64,000 nucleotides of DNA, taken from assembly GCA_963693315.1 (NCBI GenBank), contig OY856186.1, forward strand, positions 138,168,439 to 138,232,438. Reading direction: 5' to 3'. Below are positions 1-12,735 of the stretch, in pieces (position 1 is the stretch's first letter; each line of letters begins with the position of its first letter). This DNA comes from Diogma glabrata (Eukaryota; Arthropoda; Insecta; Diptera; Cylindrotomidae). A program made the position numbers and the translations under genes. Below the pieces are notes generated by a model. That model did no database searches. It was not told the DNA's origin and saw nothing but the letters and a program-made list of their open reading frames with translations.

Positions 1-500
1 TTGCCCCAGTGTGTTACTCAAACTGTTAAACATCCAACACAAGTCATGATTTGGAGTATGATTTCTGCCAAAGGGGTTGGAGGAATTCATTTTGTTGATG
101 GTAGTATGAATACTCAACAGTATCTAACTGTAAAGCAAACAAGTTTACGACCCCAGCTTCGATCTTGGTTTCGTCGAACGGAGCATTTTGAGTTTATGCA
201 AGATGGAGTACCCTGTCATCGCTCAAAAACAATCTCTGATTATTTAAAATCAGAAAAAATCAAGGTTCTCGAGTGGCCAGGCAACTCTCCCGACATGAAC
301 CCTATTGAAAATGTCTGGGCAGCTCTAAAAAAAAATTGAGTGAAGAACAATTGACGAATAAGTCTGATTTAATTGAAAAAATGAAATATATTTGGAAAAA
401 TGACGGTGACATTAAGAAAACAGCAATCAATGGCATTAAAAGTATGCCAAAAAGAATAAAGCAATTGTTAAAAAATAAGGGCAAGTGGACAAAATATTAA
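1..500 (+). pseudogene. Tc1/mariner transposase, C-terminal part, frameshifted
   Basis: This is the C-terminal half of a Tc1-like cut-and-paste DDE transposase, cut by the window start. The segment with QDGVPCH holds the second catalytic Asp, and the segment WPGNSPDMNPIENVW near 270-320 is the family signature before the third acidic residue. The first frame stops at 339 just after a run of A, but the next frame continues the family tail (LSEEQLTNKSD onward) to a stop at 498-500, so a one-base slip in the A-run broke the gene. The right terminal repeat lies 140 bp downstream. The family is seen directly in the motifs; the subfamily is not resolved. Confidence 0.9.
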
Positions 501-639
501 TTTTTTTAACCAACATTAATTATTCTTGATTTGTTTGTATGTAAGTGGATGTTCTAATAATTAATAAATTGAATTATACCATTTTATGGTTCTATAAAAA
601 CTAAAATCTTTGTTTTTTATATAATATTGTTAAAAATTT

Positions 640-669
640 GAGTGAGTACAATTCATTGATCAGGTACTG
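640..669. repeat. Right terminal inverted repeat of the Tc1 element
   Basis: Read on the minus strand the element ends CAGTACCTGATCAATG and is followed by the dinucleotide TA at 670-671, the usual Tc1/mariner target. The distance from the transposase stop fits a Tc1 3' UTR. The left end lies outside the window. Confidence 0.7.
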
Positions 670-797
670 TAACTATTATATATGCTGGCTTGAGGTAAAC
701 AATGCGTTACATAATCTTGGTATATGCTTCTAGCACTAGGATAATTAGGAACCTAATTTTAGCTTTGTTCCTGTAAATTTGAAAAAAAAGTATATTG

Positions 798-860
798 TTT
801 TTATTTCCTCCATCCTATAATGAAATATTGCCCTATGTCGTACATTATTATGTGAAAGGA
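798..860. repeat. Dispersed repeat R1, copy 1
   Basis: A short segment of the form TTATTTCCTCCATCCTAT then TGAAATATTGCCCTATG. Related copies lie at 7661-7735 and 11035-11085. They share the order of blocks but not every base. Class unknown; possibly the end of a nonautonomous element. Confidence 0.55.
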
Positions 861-889
861 TTTATTATTAAGTTTTCCATTCCTTAAGA

Positions 890-1105
890 AGTTTTTTAAA
901 AATGTTTAATACACAATGTACAAAACAAAACAAATAAAAAGAAATGATATCTTATGTGACGCAATTGGCAGTGTATTAAACCCGAACAAGAAACTGCTGA
1001 ATTTATGTATTTGTTGTTTTTCCGCTGCCAATTGCGTCACATAAGATATCATTTCTTTTTATTTGTTTTGTTTTGTACATCGTTTATTAAACATCTTTAA
1101 AAAAC
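890..1105. repeat. Foldback inverted repeat, 80-bp arms
   Basis: The left arm 890-971 and right arm 1025-1105 are nearly perfect inverted copies (for example cttatgtgacgcaattggca against tgccaattgcgtcacataag), separated by about 53 bp. A foldback element or MITE; no target duplication was recognised. Confidence 0.8.
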
Positions 1106-1378
1106 TGTTGAATTTACATTTTTGATGTTTTTTTCCAATGATATCATTTCTTGTTGTTGGTCTATACAAAAAAAATATAACATCAATATCCAACCAATGT
1201 CCGATTTTTAATCCATTACTAATCCCTAATCAATTATTATCCAATCTATATCCAATCTATATTCAATCATTAATCATTGAAAAATATACTGCGTCCCATA
1301 ATCAGGGATTATGCCATTGGCTGGACTATTGGCAAACCAATTTTCGACTAATAATTTGGTGACGAGTTGTATTTAGCA

Positions 1379-2800
1379 GATAATTTTTTTTTGCTGTCAG
1401 AAATTTTATTTTTCATTCATACAAACTATGATATTTAAACAGTAGGCTTTGCTTTAACTGTCGGCAATTCTTCTTGTCGTCGATAATTTTGCTTTGTCGT
1501 TATGAAAATTCTTTGTTGTCATTTTTTCTTCTAACAAAATGAAATATAATTTTATCTTAGTAGGCGCATAATTGTTATAAATTTGTAATTTATTATTTAT
1601 AAATAAACATAAACATGCAACCATTTGTGAATGAAAACTGACATTTTTATTATTTGTGAATTGCATTTTTACATAATTTTGTATTATTGAATAATTTGTA
1701 GAAAAAATTTTATTTAGAAACTAATAATTATATTTTAAACAAAATTATAATTTAAAAAAAATTATCTCATTAAATACCACTCTTCATTGAAATTTTTTCG
1801 AAAATTTTTCAATTTTACTCATTAAATTATTTTTAAGCAACACTGCTCAATCAAACCACTACTTAAACCACTCGTCCTTCGGACTCGTGGTTTATTGTGC
1901 GCTTTGATTCGCAGTGTTGCTAAATAATTTAATTCGTAAAATCAAAAAATTTTCGAAAAAATTTCAATGACTCGTGGTATTACAACCGATAATTTTTTTT
2001 TTGCTGTCAGATATTTTATTTTTCATTCATACAAACTATGGTATTTAAACAGTAGGCTTTGTTTTTACTGTCGGCAATTCTTCTTGTCGTCGATAATTTT
2101 GCTTTGTCGTTATGAAAATTCTTTGTTGTCATTTTTTCTTCTAACAAAATGAAATATAATTTTATCTTAGTAGGCGCATAAATGCTATAAATTTGTATTT
2201 TATGTTTGACAAATGAACATAAACAAGCAATCATTTATGAATGAAAACGGACATTTTTATTATTTGCAATTTTACATAATTTTTTATAAGCTGAATAATT
2301 TGTAGAAAAAACTTTATTTAGAAACTAATAATTATTATCTTTTAAATAAAATTATAATTTAAAAAAAATTATCTCATTAAATACCACTCTTCATTGAAAT
2401 TTTTGTCTAAAATTTTTCAATTTTACTCATTAAATTATTTTTAAGCAACACTGCTCAATCAAACCACTACTTAAACCACTCGTCCTTCGGACTCGTGGCT
2501 TATTGTGCGCTTTGATTCGCAGTGTTGCTAAATAATTTAATTCGTAAAATCAAAAAATTTTCGAAAAAATTTCAATGACTCGTGGTATTACAACCGACAA
2601 TTTAACGAACAGAAATAGTAACATTATTTCATACAACATAATCATACATAATAAAATATTATTTCATCTTAGTAGGCGCATAAATGTTATAAATTTGTAA
2701 TTTATTTTTGACAAATAAACATAAACATGCAATCATTTACGAATGAAAACGGACATTTTTACTATTTGCAAATTGCATTTTCACATAATTTTGTATGTGA
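1379..2800. repeat. 610-bp tandem duplication with a third partial copy
   Basis: Segment 1379-1988 is repeated at 1989-2598 with a period of 610 (gctgtcag at 1393 and 2003). A third, shortened copy from about 2599 to 2800 keeps only the part around cttagtaggcgcata. Each full unit contains an imperfect palindrome (1771-1981 and 2379-2590) whose arms start with ataccac and end gtggtat, with a GC-richer stem ccactcgtccttcggactcg in the centre. One arm of the same palindrome occurs alone at 58363-58436, so the module is a dispersed element. The short reading frames here are duplicates of each other and show no protein-family signal. Confidence 0.85.
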
Positions 2801-2966
2801 ATTTTTGTTTTAAATTAATATATTAAGGAGCCGAAAATATTCACTACAATTCGCGGTTCCTTCCTACCAGAGAAAAATAATCGATATTATTCATTTTGAT
2901 TTGTTAAAAAATAGTAAATGAAGCATTTTTATTGAACCTTATCGAAACTTTATTTAGTGAGTTGAA

Positions 2967-3560
2967 TTGTCCATAAAATTCAAACGTTTTCCAAAATTCT
3001 CAAAATATTGCAAAAATTATAACAAAATCAAAAAACCAAACTTTTTTCAAAATTCCAAAAGTTATATTAAAATCAAAAATTTAAACTTTTTTCAAAATTC
3101 TAAAAATATTCCAAAAATTCAAATTCAGACCCTTTTTTCAAAATTCTAAGGCTATTGCAAAAACTATAACAAAATCAAAAAACCAAACTTTTTTTCAAAA
3201 TTCTAAAAGTATCGCAAAAATGATAACAAAATCAAAAATACAAACTTTTTTATCGAATTCCAAAAATATTCCAAAAATTATAATAATATCAAAAATTTAA
3301 ACTTTAAAACTCTAAAAATATTCTGAAAATTCTTACGAAATCAAAAATTGAAACTTTTTTCAGAATTCCAAAAATTATAACAAAATCAAAGATTGAAACA
3401 TTTTTCAGAATTCTAAAAATATTGCAAAAATTATAACAAAAGAAAAAATTGAAACTTTTTCTAATATTCTTAAAATATTGCAAAAATTATAACAAAATCA
3501 TATATACAAACTTTTTTCAAAATTCCAAAAATGTTCCAAAAAATATATAATAAAAACAAA
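2967..3560. repeat. Degenerate tandem repeat, about 55-60 bp unit
   Basis: About ten imperfect copies of a unit containing caaacttttttcaaaattcc then aaaaatattgcaaaaattat then aacaaaatcaaaaa. The copies differ by substitutions and small indels, so the array looks old. The plus-strand reading frame across it only translates the repeat. Confidence 0.85.
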
Positions 3561-4639
3561 AATTTCCATAACCAATTTCATATTCGATTAAATGTTTTGT
3601 CATACAAATAATTAATTTCATTTTTTGCAAAAAAAGTGGTTAAAAAAAATGAAAATCATTCTTTTGACACACTTGACAACATTTTTTTGCCAAACTTATA
3701 ATGCAATAATCTAGTTTTTGGCCACACATACGAATCCCAACCATCAAATCCCGAACATCCATCCCGAACATCAAGATTTCTCCAAATTCAATGTTCCTAT
3801 TCGTAATCACTTAAAATGCACGTTTTTTAAGCAAAAAATATGCAAATTTCCTTGTTTTGACACACTCGACGATTTTTGTGACACACTTCCGGGACAGCTA
3901 TCGAACACATCTTCCTTTCGGCTCTTACCATTGAGTATACCTATTTTTAGAAACAAAAGTTATTGAAATCCCTTCAGCCGTTTGCTAGTTTTCGTTGGTT
4001 GTGACGGCCGGCAGAGAGACATACATTTTTTTGTTTCTTTAGAATCAGAAGGTCCTAAAACTTCGAGTAATGCCAAAAAAAATTGGGGGTAAGAATTTCA
4101 ATTTTGGCTCGAGAACTCAATACTTTGGTTTTTTTCAAAACTGACTAAAAAAAATATCATTGAGAAAACATCCCATAATATTGTAAAGTGTGTCAAAAAA
4201 TGATTTCATTTATTAATTTATATCCAAATTTTTTGGAAAAAAAAATTTAGCTGTTTGTATGACGTAAATGTAATTTTACATGAAATTGGACATTTTAGTT
4301 TATGCAATTTTATTTTTGACAGCTTTTCACGCTTACGCCTTTGTTGTGGTTACAACAGCGAAATTGTAGACGTTTTATTTTATCGTTCGACGTTATCGTC
4401 CGTGTTGTGTTTCTACCTAAAGAGTGCAAAAAGAGAAAACCCAAAAGTTTTCTGGAATTTTTTCTCGAGTATTGGAATATTTTTTCTTGATTTTGAAAAT
4501 ATGAAAGATATGTAATTATTACTAAAAACATTAAAAGTATCAGTTGTAAATCTTTTTTGTATTGAATGAAAAGAAACATAATAAAGTGAACGCTTAATAT
4601 TAATTAGGATTAGGATTATGTTCAAATAAATTAAGTTTC
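3561..4639. other. AT-rich stretch without a recognisable gene
   Basis: No coding signal that I trust. It contains a GC-richer patch near 3890-4025 (tcagccgtttgctagttttc, then gacggccggcagagagac) that looks like the conserved tail of some dispersed element, and a stretch at 4255-4515 with modest open frames on both strands that match no family I recognise. Confidence 0.4.
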
Positions 4640-5300
4640 TTTAAGAAATTTACTTACAAATGAAATTGAAATTTATTTCAAAAATTTCTGTGCTTTAAAG
4701 AATCAAGTTCGTTAGTAAGAGTCAAGCTGCCAATCAGTTTAACAGCTCTACGCTGAATAGAATCAATACACTTTAAACTACTAAAATATGCTCCACCCCA
4801 TATGTGAGAACAATATTCCATGCAGGATTCCATGTTCGCTATTAAAAAACTTACGGCATCTTCCCAAAAAGCCTAGTTTTTTAACAGCATTCTTAGCTAG
4901 GCTAAAAATATGAGGATTACATATCATATTGCTTTCAACTTCTACTCCTAGAAGTCTTACAGATTCTTTCTCCACAAGATCTTTGGAGTCAATCTTTAAT
5001 GGAAACAGATTTGGCGTAGATAATTTAGAAAAATGGCAAACCTGTGTTTTGCTCGTATTAAATTCAACCTTCTCAACGAACCCCCAATCCATGATTGCCG
5101 TGATATCGACATTTAAAGAATTTATCAAATTCGATCTAAAGTTATTAAGCGCAGAAGGTGAATTTAGATTTGATATTGCATGTGACACATTGCGTGTGCT
5201 ATCATCAACAAAGCTATGGATATAATTAACAGTTGAATCTAGCAAATCATTTATATACATAAGAAGGAGAGTTAGTGCCAAAGCGAAACCTTAAGGAACT
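4640..5300 (-). pseudogene. Non-LTR reverse transcriptase, C-terminal fragment
   Basis: The minus-strand reading contains the RT block before the active site (LLMYINDLL), then FVDDS in place of the usual F/YADD, then the thumb and C-terminal segments (SVRLLGVEVES, NAVKKLGFLGRC). A stop in the GVPQGS block near 5290 and a frameshift near 4850 break it. Beyond the frameshift, 4690-4780 still reads as the conserved SIQRRAVKLIG segment. It resembles, but is not the same as, LINE family 1 copied elsewhere in this window. The Ala-to-Val change at the active site suggests a dead copy. Confidence 0.8.
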
Positions 5301-5539
5301 CCTGCATTAGTTGAAAAGACATCAAATTAGACACCATCAACATTAACATGGATATTCTTAATTTGGCAATTTTTAAATTTAAATGAAAGTCAAATGCATC
5401 ATTGATTAATTTTCAATCGAGTTCAATATGGGCCACAACACTTGCTCTGGTGTAACACGATAGGCTTGCTGGTTCAGGTAAAATTGATTTTATCTCTATA
5501 CGGAAGTTCGTTGATCCATAATGTATTCGTAGAAAATTT

Positions 5540-5665
5540 TCAGATCATTACTACTTCATCTGTGCTGCAAGGAATCAAATTCATAATTAAAAGTCGAGTT
5601 GCCAATCAGTTTAACCGCTCTACACTGAACAGAATCAAGACACTTCAATATGGAAACAGTTCTAT
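5540..5665 (-). pseudogene. Second LINE C-terminal fragment, related to 4690-4780
   Basis: On the minus strand it reads LDSVQCRAVKLIGNSTFNYE, homologous to the segment at 4690-4780. It is a duplicated or separately inserted scrap of the same LINE family; nothing else of the element is recognisable around it. Confidence 0.6.
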
Positions 5666-6199
5666 AAACAAAAGTTTATATATTTCATTTGGAAAACCTG
5701 GAGGAAAGTTTTAACTATTTAAAAACAACGGTTATATTGTCAATTTTTTCTCGGAAATTAATTTACAAAGGATAGTTTTGATGAATTTTAAAATTTTAAA
5801 ATGAATTTTATCTAAAAAATTTTGAATTATTTTACCCAGTTTTTAGCCAATTTTTATGTATTATTTATTCAACACTTAAATTGCGATATTTGGGCACCAT
5901 GGCCATAATCAATTTTATATAGGACAGCTTGAGAAATAGAATGACTGATAAATCTATCTAGCCATGCATTATGTTAAAAGCGACGAATTTCCAACCCTAC
6001 AATAAAAATTTATCATCCAAGATGCAAGAACAAAAATCACATTAATTAACTTAAATTTAATATTAATATGTATATTTCAATTTAATCTTTAAGAATCTTA
6101 TTGTAGATTTTAATTTTTGTTAATAAAATTCTGCAAACGTTTGTTTTTAATTTATTTTAATAATTTTGTTTGTTCAAACTTAACAAGTATGTATTGTAA

Positions 6200-6433
6200 T
6201 AAATTTCACTAATAAAATTAAAATGAAAACGCCAATTTCTTGTTAACTAATAGTTTTTATTTACTATATACGTATTTCGAAAGCTATGCTTTCATCGACA
6301 GTAGTATATATCAAAACTTTTAATATATACTACTGTCGATGAAAGCATAGCTTTCGAAATACGTATATAGTAAATAAAAACTATTAGTTAACAAGAAATA
6401 GGCGTTTTTATTTTAATTTTATTTGTGTAATTT
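6200..6433. repeat. Long palindrome, about 100-bp arms and 12-bp loop
   Basis: Arm 6211-6310 is repeated almost perfectly inverted at 6323-6422 (agctatgctttcatcgacag against ctgtcgatgaaagcatagct), with a loop around 6311-6322. Weaker symmetry continues to about 6200 and 6433. The near identity of the arms points to recent origin or ongoing gene conversion. Confidence 0.9.
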
Positions 6434-6479
6434 ATTAATTTATTTGTAATAGTTGTATTTTTTAATATTACAAATAGCT

Positions 6480-6553
6480 TGGCACGTGAGCAATTTTATA
6501 AAAATAGATTGAATATTTTTGGCACGCGTACTGAAAAAGGTTTGCCAACCCTG
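6480..6553. mobile_element. Right end of a hAT element, remainder not recognised
   Basis: Read on the minus strand from 6553 it begins CAGGGTTGGCAAACCTTTTT, a typical hAT terminal repeat. The next 8 bp outside are gtctagac, the expected length of a hAT target duplication, but I found no matching left end. The palindrome at 6200-6433 may be an insertion in, or part of, this element. Confidence 0.5.
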
Positions 6554-7660
6554 GTCTAGACTAAAATAAATAAGATTTTAACAAATACACAACAATTTCC
6601 GATTTCAATTAATTATTTTAATTCAAACTATACTAATTCTTATTAATTATGCCAACAACTTATTATTACTTGTGCAATGAAAAACTAAACAATTTAATTT
6701 TTTGTTTAAATTAAATTAAATTAATGATTGATATTTTTATTGCATGCAAGCTCTATCGTTAATAATTTTTATTAATCGTTCAAAACGAAAATCTGTGGTT
6801 CGCTACAATTTGTAATTAAGTGTAATTATTCATTGGGATTACAATCAATGCCATCACTTAAATAGCTTCAGCTCTTTAAATATAATGGAAAAAGAAAATT
6901 AAATTAATTTGACTATTAATCAAATAGTTTAACCTTAAAAACTATATTAAATATATTTTATTTTATAGACAAACAGAAAAAGAAATTTTCAAAGAAGAAG
7001 ATTTTATGTCAACAAAAAACTTGAATAATTTAAAAAATAAACTTAATGAAATCTGTCAACATTCCCTAAAAAGATATTTTTTATTCAGAAACACTCCCTA
7101 CATTTTCACCAGTTTACCACTTCACTATTTTTTTTACCATTATATAATTCTTTGTTCTATATACAAACAACAATAGCTAGCCATTAAAAAAAATGTCGTG
7201 AGAACGGAAAAAAATATGTGAAATATTTTGGTATTCGTTACGTAAATGAGCTACGTTCACGTCAGGCTTAAGTGAAAGGAAAGTAATTGAGATTTTAAAA
7301 CTATTTTTTTCTAAAGCAAAGTTTTGTAGTTTTTATGATTTCATTTTTCAGCTGAAAATCTAGCCTAATTTGTGATATTAAGATTTCGTAGATTATGAAT
7401 ACCATTGACCTAAAATTCGAATTTTATTAATCCCTAACAAAGTTAACTGATATGTATAAGATATTTATTCGTCCATGTATATGGCATACTAGCCCGCTAG
7501 TATCTACTAGCCGTTCCAGTTAATTATTGCGTAGTAGTTATAATTTTTTAACATTAGGATAACAGATAACACATCTTTCAAAACAACTTTCGCGGTCGTA
7601 TAATCTCGTATTAACAAACCAATGATACCAATTTTTTTTTTTAATTCCCGTTTTTACCTC

Positions 7661-7735
7661 TTATTTTATTTGTAATTCCTGCGTCCTATCATGAAATACT
7701 GGCCTAATTCGTATTTTATCATGTGATAGAATTTA
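7661..7735. repeat. Dispersed repeat R1, copy 2
   Basis: Shares cctatcatgaaatactggcc with the R1 copies at 798-860 and 11035-11085; it is the most diverged of the three. Confidence 0.5.
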
Positions 7736-8374
7736 AACGCATGTTCTTGTGAGATCCTGAAAGGTTTTTATATGTTGTTACACATATTGTAATACCTACA
7801 AACATTTTATTAAAAAAAATTGAATCAATTTTACTTTTGCCAAAACAACAAACTTATAACCAAGCAAAATTCAGGATGAAAAGAAAATTTTTGAACAAAT
7901 ATTTTCTTATGATTTTTAATATTATCGTGAAGTCCTCCTAGTTCTTTTTCCCTCCACACTAGTTCTTCATAGCTCAATTTGAATTTAAATTCTTTCATCC
8001 ATAAAACTTTTAACCCTAAAACTATCTTTAAATATGTCATTTATATTTTTCTTAAAATAAAAAAATAATAATTTAATCAAAACTGTCATCTTTCCTTACC
8101 ATACATAAAATACAAAAAAAGGAAATTCAATTTTCTCTTTCACAAACACAAACAACAACAAAAAATAATATATTCGTTAAAAGAAAATTTTCATTTATTC
8201 TAATATCATTTTAATTTTTCTTGACTTGGGAATAATAAACCATAGTGAAACATAAGAAAATTAAAACTTAAAAGAAAAAAAAAATAATTAGATAATTATA
8301 GTAATAAGGATAATTATTTTTTCTATGATAGCATATGAAAAGTCTATTTTCATCACGTTTAATGAACCCATTAA

Positions 8375-8495
8375 ACCACCCATTTTCACTAGTGTAAAAA
8401 AAAACAAATTGTAGTTGCTATGGTATTTTATTTTCATATAATTTTACAAATTTTTTAAAACATAGCAACCATGAAAAAATAGAATATGAATTTTA
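8375..8495. repeat. Dispersed repeat R2, direct copy
   Basis: Contains attgtagttgctatggtatt then catagcaaccatgaaaaa. An inverted copy lies at 14425-14540, inside the nested hAT-like element. R2 may be part of that nonautonomous family. Confidence 0.6.
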
Positions 8496-9060
8496 AATGT
8501 TATTTTATCGATTTCTAATAAATATCGTTTTTCGGCAAACGGCGATAAAGTTTATCTTTACTGCCGCTAGGGAGTTAGTTAAAGTCTTACTTTTAGCCTC
8601 CAGCTGCAAAAGTAACGCCATTTTTATTATTTTATACTCCGGCGGCTGTAAAGTAGCATTTGTTATTTTGTTATTTTTTTAAACATATTGTATAACTATG
8701 CCAACAAAAAATAAGTTGAATCTCATTGGATTATGATATTTTGAATTATTGTTACTATGACAACAAAACAACTATTTGAATTATTACTATGACAACAAAA
8801 CATAACAAACAGTTTTATTGGATAATGAAATTTGGAATTATTGTATAACTATAACAACAAAATAACAACTATTTCAACTGGATTATGAAATTTTGAAAAG
8901 GCTGCTTTGATAAAAAAATTTTATTCATACAAATTAAAATGTTTTTTCCTCCTTTTTGGAAGTAATTATGACGATAAAATTCATATTTATAAAAATTTTG
9001 ATGTTTTAATTTCATATTTATAAAAAATTTAAACGTTTGCCGAAAAAATAGAGTATTTAA

Positions 9061-9148
9061 TTCGGAGCTAAAGTGACTTTTTGTGTATCGTCTATAATTG
9101 TCTTAACAAACTATGGACTCAACACAAAAAGTATCACTTTAGCTCCTA
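9061..9148. repeat. Short foldback repeat, 26-bp arms
   Basis: Left arm 9061-9086 (gagctaaagtgactttttgt) and right arm 9122-9148 (acaaaaagtatcactttagc) are inverted copies around a 35-bp spacer. A MITE-like hairpin. Confidence 0.75.
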
Positions 9149-9996
9149 ATTAAATTTACTATTATATATTAACTATCATAGAAAAAATTGCATTTTCTAC
9201 GCGAGATAAAAACATTTAACGTTCGTGAAATTGCCTCACTCGACGCTAACGTGTGTCGTGAACAATTTTTCACTCAAGAAAAAGCAGCGTTTTTATCTCT
9301 TGTAGAAAATATACTATTTCATAAAAGTAAAATTAAGATAAAAGTTCTAAAGATAAAATTTTTTGCTTCTGAATTCTGTATGATATTAACTCATAAACAT
9401 GTGAATTTCATTATATAATATTTATATAAAGTAAAAATTATTTTTTACCTGCCAAAAAGTGCAATAAGTGAACATTCGGTTTAGATTGGAGTTTTTTTTA
9501 TCAGCTATGTGAAATCGGTTTAACGATTGAAAAGAAATACAAATAAAAATTAAATTAGAGATAGAAATATATTTAATTAATTTCAGGGATCTGTTTTGAG
9601 GCATAGAGGGATCTGTTTTTGTTCATTTGTAGTTTTTTCGCGTTCTGCAGTTGCTGCTATTTACATACAAGCTAGCGCTTGCTATCACATAGTCCTGAAA
9701 AAAGTAGTGAGATATCACTAGCCAAAGTCTTATGAGTGATGGCGTATGGAACGCTCTAAAATGCCACACCATTGCTTGCTTGAAAAAATGAGCTTTCAAA
9801 TTACTATATCTGGACTTAATCATTGAGGAAGACAGCGCGTTATCTATTTATTTAATTTATTACACACTCAACTACTCAGTTATGATTTACAATTAAACAT
9901 ATTATTTTAAATTTTAAATTAACAATTTCTTAACCTATAATTTTTTTCAACTGAAAACTTACGATTTATAATTAACAAAATGATAAGTTTTATGGT
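9149..9996. other. AT-rich stretch without a recognised gene
   Basis: Open frames of 76 codons (9188-9418, plus) and 66 codons (9623-9823, minus) exist but show no motif, signal peptide or relation to anything else in the window. I do not call them genes. Confidence 0.4.
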
Positions 9997-10080
9997 CATT
10001 GGCGTAGCTAGGTAGGGGCCCAGAGGGCCCGGCACCCCTAGACAAATTTTGGTCCCCCTAGAAAATGAAGTTCCTGAAGC
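9997..10080. mobile_element. Left end of a hAT-like element
   Basis: Begins CATTGGCGTAGCTAGG followed by a GC-rich ggggcccagagggcccggca block, the usual look of hAT ends. The 8 bp before it are tttatggt. No matching right end was found, so the element is truncated or interrupted. Confidence 0.5.
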
Positions 10081-10156
10081 ATATACCTGTTAGAGAAAAT
10101 GAAATTGTATTTTTTACTAAGAAAATCACTTTTTACAATTGTTTTAAAAGAGAATT

Positions 10157-10302
10157 AGTGTTTGTGATATATGATTACTATGATGATAGAAAAAACCATC
10201 TAACATTAAAGTGTTACAATTAATCAAATAGTGTTTGTGATATATGATCACTATAACGATAGAAAAAACCATCAACCATTAAAGTATTACAATTAATCAA
10301 AT
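10157..10302. repeat. 73-bp tandem duplication
   Basis: Two adjacent units starting agtgtttgtgatatatgat at 10157 and 10230, with a few substitutions. It probably lies inside the truncated hAT that starts at 9997. Confidence 0.85.
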
Positions 10303-11034
10303 CGAACTAGATTTTGACAATTTTAAAAACAGTTAATAGGGTCCGAGGACCATTCTTCATATCAAAAACGTTGCCAAAAGTGCATGTATAAAATGTTCGT
10401 TTATGTTCTTGGTTCATATATTAGCGAAGTTAAAAAAAGAAAACATTTTCTTTCCATCAATATGATGTGTCAGATTCATTTAACATTTACACTTTTTGGA
10501 AAGCCACACCTTCCAGTTTGTTTCAGAGACCACAATCCAGACTTCGTTTTAAAGAACTACATCTGATTACTCCATAAGCCCTAAAACCACACCGAAAAAC
10601 TTAAACATAAAAAATTCGCACTTAACTTTTGTTTGTATGGCTATTAGCAAATTGACGACGGCATTCGAAGTCCATTAGACTTTATATCTTGAGTTATCTG
10701 AATTTTGTATAGCGCTGCGCATGAAGATCGTTGTGAACGATGAAGAATTGGTATTTTTAGATTCTAATTAACACTAGCACTAGGGATTGCAAACCCGAGC
10801 TCCTGAATCCCGGGATTCTGGGATCCCGACACATTACTACAATCCCGAAACGCCGGCATTAAAAATAAGTTATATTAAGTTCGCATGGAGGGATCAGTTT
10901 TTGTTGATTTTTAAATGTTTTTATTGTGAAATGGTGAAGTGGTGAAGTGTTAAACATTTCTTTATTACTTTTCCTTACAAACCTATCACTTCACCGCTTC
11001 ACCACAGTCCTGGCTATTGGCGTATGAGTTACTT

Positions 11035-11085
11035 TTTTTTTATTTCCTCCATTTTATCAAGAAATATTGGCCTATGCCTATGTAT
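11035..11085. repeat. Dispersed repeat R1, copy 3
   Basis: Carries tttatttcctccattttatc and aagaaatattggcctatg, matching the block order of R1 at 798-860. Confidence 0.5.
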
Positions 11086-11099
11086 CTCTTTAGCTTGTA

Positions 11100-11745
11100 C
11101 TGAGTAAACTAGAAAATCAAAGCAACCCATTAGCTCGTGGATTAACAAATGCCACGCACAAAGGCGAGATTATAACCAAAACATATGAAGTATTAAAATA
11201 TTTGCAAAATGGAAACTTTGCTTTTGTCGATGATTCATCAAACATATTAACCGTTCCAAGTCGAAGCGATAAAAATTTTATTAAAACGATTATTTAACGT
11301 TACATGGAGCAGCAGATAAGGGATGTTAAACGGATGATTGAGCTTCTCACACTGCTGGATCATCGAGCAGAGATTTCAACGACAATGCAAATGCGCATGT
11401 GGTGCGGGTGAATTTATTAACGGAAAACAATTTTGAAAAATAAACTGCAACGCAGCATTAATTCAAGCCTAATGTTTTAGTCAGAATACAAAACTGTTTT
11501 AGTCAGAATACTAATACACAAAATATGAAATTGGTCACCACTATTGGAAGCGAAATAAAAATGTTTCAGCAAAGCGTTCATAGGACATAGAGGACCTAAT
11601 TTGCAGCGAATGTATAATGATTACAGATTGACCATTCCACCAACAAGTGCGGAATCGGAACGGCCTTTTTCAGCCTCCAGAAATAATATTTCCAAATAGG
11701 CTTGACAATAAATCAGTTGAAGTCTTACATGTTTTTTAAAATCCT
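11100..11745 (+). pseudogene. hAT transposase remnant with C-terminal dimerisation motif
   Basis: Several frames are needed to follow it. At 11160-11300 one frame reads GEIITKTYEVLKYLQNGNF, plausible hAT coding. At 11605-11700 another reads LTIPPTSAESERPFSASRN, the hAT C-terminal dimerisation signature (P-x-S-A-x-S-E-R-x-F-S). The pieces are separated by frameshifts and stops. No catalytic D or E segment could be placed, so only the family is called. It lies inside the hAT-A ends and is of a different hAT type from the ZMYM1-like copies further right. Confidence 0.75.
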
Positions 11746-11896
11746 TTTTCTTAAATCACTCGAAAATTTAAGGAACTTGTTTTTCTTTTAATAACATTAT
11801 TAAAATTTTGTTTTTGTTCTTGAATAATTATTTTTTTTTTTAAATTTGAATTAGTAAGTTTTAATTTTTAAGTATATGTATATATAATATTAATAT

Positions 11897-12733
<837 letters not shown>

Positions 12734-12735
12734 TA

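Larger units (their letters stand above)
6554..9060. other. AT-rich intergenic stretch
   Basis: No gene seen. It holds repeat R1 copy 2 (7661-7735), repeat R2 (8375-8495) and a run of imperfect tandem copies at 8690-8900 built on actatgacaacaaaacaac and ttggattatgaaatttt. Open frames at 7831-8040 and 8497-8682 match no family. Confidence 0.5.

Noticed and set aside
2967..3149. Repetitive protein in the degenerate tandem repeat
   Set aside because: The sequence repeats at the DNA level and all copies outside this frame have stops.
9188..9418. 76-codon frame starting MHFLREIKTFNVRE
   Set aside because: No family match, no second copy and no clear codon bias; in AT-rich DNA this length is not convincing.
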